Shown here: in pieces, positions 35,325 to 45,277 of the stretch
Position numbering within the stretch: position 1 is the stretch's first letter
How the letters are laid out: every line of letters begins with the position of its first letter
Assembly (NCBI RefSeq): GCF_000003855.2
Contig: NW_003101668.1
Coordinates: 630,913-676,189, forward strand
Direction: 5' to 3'
DNA: 45,277 bases
From: Blastomyces gilchristii SLH14081
Lineage: Eukaryota; Ascomycota; Eurotiomycetes; Onygenales; Ajellomycetaceae
Made by a program: the position numbers and the translations under genes
Notes under the pieces: model-generated
Seen by the model: the letters and a program-made list of their open reading frames with translations, nothing else
The model's database searches: none
What the model was told of the DNA's origin: nothing

Positions 35325-35348
35325 AAATATATATATATATATATATTA
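35325..35348. repeat. (AT)n microsatellite
   Basis: About ten AT units within H1. Confidence 0.85.
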
Positions 35349-35449
35349 TTTCTGACTTGATTACAACTTGTACAATAATTTTTAAAAACTTAAAATTAAT
35401 TTTAATTATTAATAATTATGAACTTATAACTAATTAATATAAAAAGAAA

Positions 35450-36260
35450 AAAACTTTTTCTATTTATTATCTTTCTTCTCTTTCTTATTCTTCTTATTAT
35501 TCTTTATAATTCACTTCTTATTCTTCTTCTTCTTCTTCTTCTTCTCATCTGAGATAATAATCATCTCAAAATCTCTCTCTACTGTCTTCTCAGAGAAGAG
35601 TTCTCACTGCTTTCTCTCAGCCAGGTTAATCTGTACCTCAAAATCCCGCATTTTCTAATCTGCTGTCTTGAGTTTCATCTCAGCAGTAAGCAGATTGACA
35701 TGCTTAGAGAGCAGAGCTGTCTTCTCAATATTCTGAATTATAAAGTGCATTTAAAATCTGAATAAGATCTCAATTCTCTTCTTCTCTGTCAGCTTCTGCT
35801 AATCAATTAGAGAATAGAAGTATTATTAAAAATCATTATCTTTTAATAAATAAAAAACTTATCAGTTTTGACTTCTTTGTCTCTTACTTTAATACTCTCT
35901 TAATCTTCTTCTATTACTGTTTATTTACAGTAATACTCTTCTTCTCTCTTTCTTTCTTTATCTTAATCTCAAATCATTCTCAGAACTTCTTCTGATCTCA
36001 CTGCTACTATATGAGACTCTTCACTGTCTTCTTCTTCAATTTCTTACAGACAGTGTTATCTGTATTATTTCTATACTTAGTTCAGTCTAAATCTATTAGA
36101 AGTATTACTTAAAATCATTATTATTCTACTTTCTTACAGAGTCTTTTCAAGACATTATAACATGTCTTACAATCTGTCTTCTCTTATTTAAATATCTTCT
36201 TCTTCTCTCTCTTCAATCTGTGACAGCGCTCACGCGCCTTGATAGTTCACAGAACCGCAG
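35450..36260 (-). pseudogene. K/E-rich degraded coding-like stretch in H1
   Basis: Minus strand is purine-rich and reads as lysine/glutamate-rich, coiled-coil-like peptide between stops: KARERCHRLKREEEDI near 36190-36245, TALLSKHVNLLTAEMKLKTAD near 35650-35715, MRDFEVQINLAERK near 35605-35650. The leucine/charged spacing suggests an alpha-helical protein. No family recognised. It may be the C-terminal part of the H1 transposase or an accessory ORF. 36220-36240 keeps some CpG. Confidence 0.35.
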
Positions 36261-36343
36261 AATATTTGAAGAAGAATGACATGATTGATTTCAGTGAGTA
36301 TTGAAGAGAGATAAAGACAGAAGAGATGATCAGAAATAATATA

Positions 36344-36348
36344 ATAAT
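36344..36348. repeat. Target-site duplication of G3, left
   Basis: ATAAT, identical to 42026-42030. Confidence 0.8.
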
Positions 36349-36656
36349 TGTAAGAAGCCTACGCCGAATAGATCGGTATTATATTGATAGGTCTTATATA
36401 ACAAAGAGAAAAATGTTAGAGAAGGAAAGAAAGAGAAAGTGTGAGAATTAGCAATTGAGATGAATATTTATACACATATGTGATGGTGTATGTGATGAAG
36501 CTTCGAGGCGGAAGAATCTATACACGTTCATGATAGCTGAGGATCAGTGATCGAGAATGGCTGAGAATCAGAGCATATGTGTTTAAGAATGAAGTGAACG
36601 AATCTATAAAGTATAATGAAATAGTCTATATAATTGATCAGATGCAGCCTGCTACA
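36349..36656 (-). repeat. 3' LTR of G3 (308 bp)
   Basis: TGTAAG...GCTACA; the final GTCACA has become CTACA by mutation. Pairs with 41718-42025. Confidence 0.93.
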
Positions 36657-36679
36657 TTAGTCTCTCTCTTTCAGAAGCA

Positions 36680-39600
36680 GTTCTTATCAGTCAAGAGCTG
36701 CTGTTTCAGATAACATAGAACTCAGAGTTCAGATCAGTTGATTATAGCTGACTTATTTTATAAGATATTATCAGCTGCAGCTGTGAGATCTCTTATTAAG
36801 AATATTCTCAATCTCTCACTCAAGCTTATTATCTTCTTCTATAATGTCTGGCAGCTGTCAGTTAAAAGTCAGTTGAGAAGAAAATGAGTCAGTAATAGTG
36901 CAGTGAAGCAAGCTTGTATGAAAGACATTATAAATCTCTGATAATGTGTTAAGATGATAGTTATAACTACCTAGAACTTCTATCACTTTATACCTGATAT
37001 GATGATAATCTAGTGTATAAGATAGATGTGTGATTTATATATTCTTGAGATTCAATTATATAAGATCTTCTATCTTATACTGCTCTGCAGAATCTCATTA
37101 AATATTAATTTAATCTTCTTAGTCTTATTTCACAGTTATTATAGAGATCTCTGCTCAGTCACAAATATCTCAGAGCTTTATTACTATATTATTAGTAATC
37201 TGAATCAGACTGTAGAGATTCAGTGTGAACTGTATAATCTCTAGAAGATTTAACACTTTCATATGATATCTGTGTATAAGAAAGAACAGACTTATATCTG
37301 TTAAAATAGTATCTTAATTATTAATAGTAATCTCTGTATATAGAAGAAAGTCATATCAATCATCTTATAAGTGATTACAGAACTTATAAAGATAATTCTT
37401 CATAGTCTGAATTATGTGTTCTGACATATCATCAGGCTCAGAGTGATAGATAGTTGATAAGTAGTGTATAATCTTGAGAACTTGACAGATTCTTGTTTAG
37501 AGAGTACTTATAAATTAATGACTCTGATTTAATACTATAGATCTTAGTAATTCATGTATATAATAGAATAAACTCTGTAGAAAAGCTTCAGTGACTTATT
37601 TAGTATTTATCTTTTTATAAGATTTCACTATTATATTTTTACACAATCAATTCATGATGATCAGAATGTTTCTATAACTCTCACTCTTAGATAGATTAAT
37701 AGTGAAGTTAATTACTATATCTTATCAGATTCTATCAGAGATATTAAGTGATTTCAATAGATCTTATCTACAGTTCTTTTATAAGATAATGAAAGAACAG
37801 TGATTGCAGTTTCAAACAAAGTATCTGATACTATTTAATATCTCAGAGCAGTAGAACTCTTGAAAGATTATTCTATACAGTTATTCATAGTTTGAATAAT
37901 CAGTTATATACAAATCATGCATCTCTTACATTATCTGAGTGTATAAGAATTTAAAGTGAGAGACTCAGTGATGTTTATAGAATTGTAGAGTGTTATTATC
38001 ATGGATTAAATATTCTGAGATGTTAGTTCTTATACATAGTTCTGAGAAGAATCAGAGTGCTTCTTGATATACTGCTTCAGTGAGTTCTTGAAGATATTCA
38101 TCAGTTTGAGCTGTTATATATCATAATTCATCTAGTGTAGATTCAGAAGAAGTTGAGATATCAGTATCAGTATCAGTATCAGTTCAGAGAGAGAGTGTTC
38201 TAATCAGAGAAGTATATATAGTGTCATGAGTTGTTTTATCTTGATCAACTAATATCTTCAGATCTAGAAGCTAGTGTTCTCAGTTCATTTAATAGGTATC
38301 TACTATATTGAAAGACATATCTTACTCTCATTATAAGAGAGCATCTGTCATCAAGTTCTAACTGCTGAGATAGTAGTGTATTGTAAAATGAAAGCAGCTT
38401 AAGAACTCAGATTATTATATCTGTTATTCAGTGAGTTTATAAGTAGTTATAAAGTATTTAAGGTTCTTACAATCTGTGATTATCTCAAATTCAGAGATAC
38501 TTCAGAGTTCAGAGTCTCATTCTTCTAAACAGTGTATAATTGTGAGAAGTTTCTTATCATAGATCTCATAATTGTATTCAGTGAGACTCAGTTTCTTAGA
38601 TATGAAGACACATGATTATAGAACATCTTTATTATTATATTATAATATCACTTCTTCTATTACATAGCTAGAGAAATCAGCTTTAATAACTGTTTTATAA
38701 TCAGGATTAAATGTTATCAGTAGAGAGATATTAATAAACATCTTCTTTATCTATATAAATACAGCTTCAGTATCTGCTAATCATTGAAATACTGAGTCTT
38801 TCTTAGTGAGTTCTGTAAGTGATCTTATAATATCTGAGAAGTTTCATATAAATTGCTGATAGAAATTAGTGAATTCAATGAAGCTTTATACATCTTTCAT
38901 AGTATATGATGCTTCTCATTTGAGAATGACAGAGATCTTCTCAGAATTTATTTGAATTCTCTTATCAGCTTCTATGATGAAATCTAAGTATTTAGTACTC
39001 TTAACTTTAAAATCATACTTATCAATATCAATTAATAGTTCTGTTTCTTATAGTCATTGTAATAGTCTTCACACATGCTCTTGATACTCTTTTCTGAATT
39101 TATCAGTGAAGATAAGAATGTTATCTAGATAAGCAGATACAAACTTATTAAGAAAATCTCAGAGTGCTCAGTTGATATACTTCTGAAATATACTGAGAGT
39201 ATTGATCAGTTCAAAGAGTGTGACTACTCATTTAAAGAGATTATATCATGTTCAGAATGCTGTAAGTCACTTATCTTCTTCAGTGATACAGATCTTATGA
39301 AATGTGATAATGATATCTAACTTTGTAAATTATTAAGCTTGTTTAATATAAGCTAGAGTTTCATTGATAAGAGATAAAGAATAACAGTTCTTCTTTATTA
39401 ATCTGTTCAATTCTTAATAATTCACACAGAATTGAAGTTCTTTATCTGATTTCTTTGCAAAGAGAATAGAGACTGCAGTGAAAGAGTTACTAATATATAT
39501 AAATTCTTTATTCAACAGATTATTAAGTGTCTTTCAAAGAAGAAGAAGTTCATCTCAGAACAGATTATAAAGAGAGTCTTATAACAGTTCAGAATTCTTA

Positions 39601-41600
39601 TCATTCTTCTTCTCTAACTTGATACTGTGATTCACTTCAGAACCTTATAAGAGAGATATGTTTAAAATATTATCTTATCAGAAGATATCTAGTTATTCAT
39701 GATATTATTGAGAGAGTTTCATACAAGAATCTGTTATTATAACATAGAATAACTTTTCTAGAGTCTTTTTAATATCAGTTAGACTGATGAAATAGATTGC
39801 TATATGATTCTGCTGTCAGTGACTTCTTTTTCAGAGCATTTTATATGCATTGACAGAGATCTGTGTCAGATTCATAATCTTGTAAATATCATCTTCATGA
39901 ATTCTATCATTGTTAGAGAATATCAAGCTTCTGTTTTAAGCATCTAATAAGATGCCTTGTTCAGATAGTCAGACAAGTTCTAATATAAGATTATAATTAA
40001 GATTATCAACTTCATATATGTTAGTATCTTCATATTGATATTCTCTCACATCTATGATCAACTTCATCATGTATCAGATATAAATGTCTTTTGAATCATC
40101 AAATTCTGTGAGAAGTCAGGGTTTTGATAAGAGAATACACTGAAGATTATAACATCTTACAACTGAAGATTTTATCATTTCATAGTGATATAGACTGCTG
40201 TCTATCATAAATTTTATATTATATATATTATTAATCACAGTAGATACAAGAATTATACTCATTGTTATTTTCTCTTCAAATTATTGTCATCTGATCTCTT
40301 CAAGCTTCTGTTTGTAAATTTGAATAGAAGCTAATCTTTTCCCTGTTTCATCAGAGCATGCTCATAGTTATTCTCTAAATCTTCTTTCAATACAATGTGA
40401 TTGACACAGAGAGGCATTGATTCATTCTTTAAGCAAGAAGATATGTAGGCTAATCAGCAGTTGAAAGTAATATACTCTGATCAGTTACAGTTAATGCACA
40501 CTTTATATTAACATTGATCAGCAACTTCTTCAGAAGTGATCTCAGGAACTCAGAAGTCTGTTCAGATGACAGAGACTCTTACTTATATATAGGTATTCAA
40601 GTCTACTCAATTCATAGCATCTGCATCATTGTTGTTATTTCTCAGCATAGATATGTGAGTGACTGAGTTATTTCTCAGCACAGATGTGTGAGTGTAATGT
40701 CTTCTGCCACTGTTCTGTATACTCTTGAGCTTGATAAGATAGTCATTCAATGTTCAGAGCTGTGTGCAGAAATCTTTATAAGTCTGATCTTCATCTACAC
40801 TTATAAGAGCCTGTAAGAGTTTGAAAGTGAATATCTTCTTAAGCATGTTAATCTTCATTCAATTCTCTCAAGATTGATTATCTGCTTCTAGAATCTTAGT
40901 GTTGAAGTTAGAGATAAATGTTATAAGAGAAGTGTTCTTCTATTAAGTGCTTTGTAATCAATCTAATACTTTCTGTTACATGACAGTGTCTCAGAACAGC
41001 ATATCAAGATATTTAATGATATTGTCAGATATTTATAATACTAATTCACATGCTTTCATTCATGAATGAAACTTCTGTTTCACACAATTCTTTAATCATT
41101 CATTGATATATCAATCTTAATTGATTAATGAACTAATGGCATCTTCATCTACACTCAGTTTCATAAGCATTTCCATCCTTCATAATGCGTAGAGAGTGAG
41201 ATTAAAAGTATTGAAATATGTAAGAGTATCTAAGCATTTCTTCAGTGCTTTTGTATTCAATTCTGTAGATGTTAAAATTGTATGAGTTAATTATTAAATC
41301 TCTTTGTATTGAAGTTGTTAAGTTGCATGTATATTAGCTATTTATTGTTATTATAATTTCAACATTGCTCAGAGCTACTATGGCATTATGTCTATACTCA
41401 CATTCAAGAGTTTCATATTATTATTAGACATGATTATATTAATCATCAGATGTGTAATTATATGAATATCTCATATATCTGAGATGTCAGAACTCACAGG
41501 TCTTTCACTGATATTCTCTTTATAAGATCTTATTACAGAGTCAGAGTGACTGATGAGTAAGCTTCTATCTGAGAACTCAGTGTTCACTTTAACTGATTGT
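36680..41600 (-). pseudogene. G3 gag-pol remnant
   Basis: Minus-strand polyprotein. Knuckle CINCN*SEYITFNC at 40498-40457, with W now TGA and H now Y. RT: DKFVSAYLDNILIFTDKFRK at about 39165-39100 with YLDD changed to YLDN. RNase H at about 38700-38430: [28 protein letters not shown] and FEIITDCKNLKYF. The order knuckle-RT-RNase H-integrase is Ty3/Gypsy. The integrase region (about 38300-37480) is too broken to place the DDE residues. Stops are mostly at former TGG. The autonomous element is dead. Confidence 0.8.
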
Positions 41601-41717
41601 TTCTCTTTCTTATGCATCATTACATGTTTGAATATCTCTCAATGAATAATTATTTCTAATGAGAAGATGATGTGTGAATAATCATTTCTAATAAGAAGAT
41701 GATAAATGTTTTTCTAG

Positions 41718-42025
41718 TGTAAGAGACCTATGCTGAATAGATCAGTATTATATTGATAGATCTTATATAACAAAGAGAAAAATATTAGAGAAGAAAAGAA
41801 AGAGAAAGTGTGAGAATCAGTGATTGAGATGAATATTTACACATGTATATGATGATGTATACAGTGGAGCTTCGGGGCGGAAGAATCTATATATGTTTGT
41901 GGCGGCCGAGGATTGGTGATTGAGAATGGCTGAGAATTGAAGTGTACGCGTTCAAGAATAAAGTGAAAGAATCTATGAAGTGTAACAGAATAGTCTATAT
42001 AATTGATCAGGCGCAGCCCGTCACA
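41718..42025 (-). repeat. 5' LTR of G3 (308 bp)
   Basis: TGTAAG...GTCACA. Keeps CGGCGGCCGAGG and other CpG sites that its partner LTR has lost. Confidence 0.93.
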
Positions 42026-42120
42026 ATAATGATGATGATAATAATAGTGATAATGATAATGATGATAACAATAGTGATAATAATGATGATAATGATGATG
42101 ATGATAATGATAAAAGAGAG
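42026..42120. repeat. (GAT/AAT)n microsatellite in H1
   Basis: Imperfect GAT, AAT and AGT triplets next to the G3 insertion; the first ATAAT is the G3 target duplication. The His- and Ile/Met-rich frames here are products of the repeat. Confidence 0.9.
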
Positions 42121-43207
42121 AGTGCATTGAAATATATTACTGACTTATCAAATATAAAGAGGCTTAAAGAAAATATTAACAGCTTTCAGTAATGTACAGA
42201 AACAGCTATAGTGTTATATAGCAACATTGTCTTCATTTAATACATACACTGTTGATATTCTTTGAATACAGTTATTATATAATCTGTATCAGAGATATAT
42301 GCAGAAAACAGATCTTTGTTACTAGAATAAATGATTGCAGCAATTCTCTATTTTCATATTATAAAGATAAGTTGTTCTTATTTCTTTCTTCTCTCTTTTC
42401 TCTTCTTCAATCAATCACTAATTTCAAGCTGATATGAAAACTATTAAAACACTCTCAGAAACTCTCAAATTGAAGAGTATAGACTAATTAAATTTCAAAT
42501 GCAGAAGAAATCAAATTATCTTCTACAGATTCAATTACTTATTTCTTCTCAAATAAAACAGCAGTCACATTTCTCTTGTCTCTTAATCAAATGAAACATG
42601 GCCTGTGAAAAGTGAGTATTATGTCAGACTATAATGATCAACACAGTCTCAGCATACAGAGCTGTATATACACAGTGTGTGCTGAACTGAGAGACTGCAT
42701 GAGTTGCAAACCAGTGACAGCATTTCAGAAAGAGTCATGCAGTGTGAGAAAGCTGTAACTCTTAATCACATGTGCAGAGAATGAATTGCTGCAGTAAGTA
42801 TATATACATTGAAGTAATACTTTTTAATAATACTCAGTCTCTGATATGATGAAAATAGAGTCTCTCTGTGAGATCTGTTTTTATCAGAAGTCAAAGAATC
42901 TTATATTTCTCAAGATCATCTTCACATGACTTGTCTGTGAAATCAATAAGAGAAATTATTAATTTCAGTATTCTGTTCTTGATACTATTCAAGTAGCAGC
43001 AGAGTTCACTCTAATCACACTTTTTAAGTATATATTTTCTAATTATTCACCTTTATATAGATATATACTGATTATTTATTAGATGATATTAAGACAATGA
43101 CTTATCACAGTTATATTACTCTCACTATGAGAGATATACAGTTGATAATAAATATTGTAAAAACTCTGAGAAATGAGTATTTTGAAGATACTGCAGCTCT
43201 ATAATCT

Positions 43208-43380
43208 TTATTTTTTTTATTTTTATTTTTTATTTTTTTCTTTTTCTTTTATTTTTATTTTCTTTCTCTTTCTTTCTCTTTTTTTCTTTCTCTTTTTTTT
43301 TTTTTTTATTGTGATTTTTTCTTATTGTTATTTTGTTTTTTATTTTTTTATTTTTTTTGTATTTTTTATTTTTTTTTTAA
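43208..43380. repeat. T-rich low-complexity tract in H1
   Basis: Homologous to the tract at 4205-4345 in H2. The Phe-rich frame across it is an artefact. Confidence 0.85.
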
Positions 43381-43747
43381 TTAAAATGATATTAATTATA
43401 ATCTGTGTTCAGAAAAGTAATAATATTTAGTAACACTCTCTATTGAATTTTCAACAAATGAGCACTATGTTATAATATTATGTAAGTGAGAAATGATTTC
43501 ATAATCTTATTTAATACTATTTGTAATAATGAGATCAGAATGAAAATGTGACTAAGAATTCAAACATATTCTTTATCTGAAACTAGATTTTTATTTGAAA
43601 AGTGAATCTGAGATCTTTAATATTTGAAATAACATGATTTGAAATCAATGTAATGAATACAAACCATGATCAGAAGTAATGCTTTTAGATAATATAATAA
43701 CTGTAAAGTTTAATTCTGATCTCAGACACGGTCACACGGTCAGTCTA

Positions 43748-45277
43748 AACTTGACAGATTCTTACTCAGAGAATGCTCACAAATTAACAGTTTTAATCTG
43801 ATACTATAGATCTCAGTAATTCATATATCTGATAGAATGAGTTCTGTAGAAAAGCTTCAGTGACTTGTTCAGTATTCATTTTATTACAAGATTTTAATAT
43901 TACATCTTTACTTAATTGATTCACAATGATCAGAATATTTTTATAACTCTTACTCTCAGAGAGATTAACAGTAAAGTTAATTCTCATATCTCATCAGATT
44001 CTATTAGAGATTTTGAGCAGTTTCAGCAGGCCTTTTCTACAGTTCTTTTACAAGATGACAGAAGAATAACAGGTGCAGTTTCAGATAAAGCATTTGATAC
44101 TGTTTAATATCTCAGATCAGTAGAACTCTTGAAAGAGCATTCTATACAGTTATTCATAGTCTGAATAGTCAGTTATATTTGAATTATGCATCTCTTGCAT
44201 TATTCAGATGTGTAAGAGTTTGAAGTGAGAGACTCAGCATTATTCACAGAATCACAAAGCATTACTATCATCTATTAAATATTTCAACATGTCAGTCTTT
44301 ATATGTAATTCTGAAGGAAATTGAGATGCTTCTTATTATACTGCTTTGATGAGAGTTTGAAGAAGTTTATCAACCTGAGCTGCTGTATGTCACAGTTCAT
44401 TCAGTATAGATTTGAGAGAAGTTGAGATATCAGTGACAGCTCTAATCAGAGAAGCATGTATAGTGTTATAAACTGTTCTATCTTGATCAACTAATATCTT
44501 TGAATTCAAGAGCTGATGCTCTTAGTTCATTCAGTGAGTATCTGTTACATTGAATAGTATATCTTACTCTCATTGTGAGAGGGCATCTGTCATCAAGTTC
44601 TGACTGTCAGAATGATAGTGTATTGTAAAATAAAAGCAGCTTAAAAACTCAGATCATTGTATCTGTTATTCAGTGAGTTTATAAGTAGTTATAAAGTACT
44701 TGAGATTCTTATGATCTGTGATTATCTCAAATTTGAAGATGCTTCAGAGTTCAGAGTCTTATTCTTCTAGACAGTATATAATTGTGAGAAGTTTCTTATC
44801 ATAGATCTCATAGTTACATTCAGTAGAACTCAGTTTCTTAGATATAAAGACATATGATTATAAGACATCTTTATCATTATATTGCAATATAGGTTCTTCT
44901 GTGATATAATCAGAGAAATCAGCTTCAACAACTGTTTCACAATCAGAATCAAATGTTATAAGCAGAGAGATATTGATGAACATCTTCTTCATCTGTGTAA
45001 ATGCAGCTTCAGTGTTCATTAATTATTGAAATACTGAGTTCTTCTTAGTAAGTTCTGTAAGTGATCTTGTGATATCTGAGAAGTTTTGTATAAATCATTG
45101 ATAGAAGTTAGTGAATCTGATGAAGCTTTGTATATCTTTCACAGTGTATGAGGCTTTCATTCAAGAATAGCAGAGATCTTCTCAGAATTCATTCAGATTT
45201 CTTATCAGCTTCTATATAAAGTCTAGATATTTGTACTTTTGATCTCAAAATCACACTTATCTATGTCTATCAGCAGT
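43748..45277 (-). pseudogene. G2 pol remnant after H1
   Basis: Begins with the right AACTTGAC duplication and aligns with 37481-39050 of G3. It therefore covers the minus-strand integrase and RNase H part of pol and reaches the start of RT at the window edge. 43987-43793 reads VNLSESKSYKNILIIVNQLSKDVIL, the start of the integrase core where families have FVDFVTGLP then ILVVVDRLSK. 44940-44700 resembles the RNase H region of G3. Stops throughout. Confidence 0.75.

Larger units (their letters stand above)
36349..42025 (-). mobile_element. Complete Ty3/Gypsy element G3 (5.7 kb)
   Basis: Both 308-bp LTRs and ATAAT duplications are present, so the element is structurally complete, inserted in H1. 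Minus strand: 5' LTR 42025-41718, gag about 41600-40250, protease/RT/RNase H about 40250-38400, integrase and tail to about 36680, polypurine tract, 3' LTR 36656-36349. The two LTRs, identical at insertion, now differ at dozens of sites, almost all transitions, a direct record of RIP-like mutation. Confidence 0.95.
32525..43747. mobile_element. Large TIR transposon H1 with nested Gypsy
   Basis: Begins TAGACTGGCCGGCGGGACC and ends CGGTCACACGGTCAGTCTA, flanked by exact 8-bp duplications AACTTGAC, and inserted in G2. The left ~85 bp and right ~35 bp match MITEs M1 and M2. Without the inserted G3 it is about 5.5 kb, counting the gap as written. The 8-bp duplication fits hAT-type elements. However, a plus-strand peptide at about 32811-32880 (LVMIIDNTYKTTKYILLQV) resembles the first-aspartate DxTYKT motif of MULE transposases. 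The superfamily is therefore left open. Confidence 0.85.
30872..45277 (-). mobile_element. Ty3/Gypsy element G2, 3' part, interrupted
   Basis: Minus-strand Gypsy of the G1/G3 family. 3' LTR 30872-31180, polypurine tract beside it, then internal sequence at 31181-31491, 31998-32524 and 43748-45277, split by MITE M2 and by element H1. The pieces join collinearly with uninterrupted G3 (36657-39050). The element runs off the right edge, so its 5' LTR is not seen. Confidence 0.88.

Noticed and set aside
41837..42130. His-rich and Ile/Met-rich ORFs
   Set aside because: Translation of the GAT/AAT microsatellite.
43173..43430. Phe-rich membrane-like ORF
   Set aside because: Translation of a T-rich low-complexity tract shared by H1 and H2.
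1..45277. CRISPR array, operons or other prokaryotic systems
   Set aside because: No regularly spaced repeats with unique spacers, no bacterial gene arrangement; introns, LTR elements and LINEs show a eukaryote.

Overview
The window looks like a repeat-dominated, AT-rich isochore of a filamentous ascomycete (Pezizomycotina), cut by one GC-normal island that carries a spliced nuclear gene. The evidence is the fungal-type short introns and the fungal chitin-synthase chaperone in the island. Outside it are nested Ty3/Gypsy, Ty1/Copia, LINE, SINE and TIR elements degraded almost only by transitions. The first 600 bases have no CpG and only four CC/GG, while CA, TG, TC and GA are plentiful. This is RIP-like, but the context is unlike the classic CpA-only pattern. 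Dimorphic Onygenales such as Blastomyces have AT-rich Gypsy isochores, but the species cannot be fixed from this sequence.

Layout, left to right. 1-3123: 5' part of a minus-strand Gypsy element (G1) with its LTR at 2760-3123. 3124-4715: end of a TIR transposon (H2). 4716-11553: full-length minus-strand LINE (L1) with a 14-bp target duplication. 11568-11693: fragment of the same TIR family. 11694-19027: native island with a seven-exon CHS7-family gene at 15050-13525 (minus). 19042-20177: a 1.1-kb SINE-like retroposon with a tRNA-like head, a GC-rich body and the LINE's own 3' UTR as tail. About 20201-22550: Copia remnant. About 22750-28919: plus-strand Gypsy remnant (G4), split by a 5'-truncated LINE (L2) at 23011-24237. 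28928-29433 and 31492-31997: two 506-bp MITEs with 8-bp target duplications. 30872 to the window end: a minus-strand Gypsy (G2), interrupted by one MITE and by an 11.2-kb TIR element (H1, 32525-43747). H1 is itself interrupted by a complete Gypsy (G3, 36349-42025) and holds a 463-base assembly gap.

The parts work as a parasite community. The LINE supplies the 3' tail used by the SINE, the large TIR element shares its ends with the short MITEs, and the Gypsy family inserts into both. The only gene that looks functional is the CHS7-like membrane chaperone. The most interesting object is the SINE/LINE pair, with a conserved 3' stem-loop and clean target duplications.
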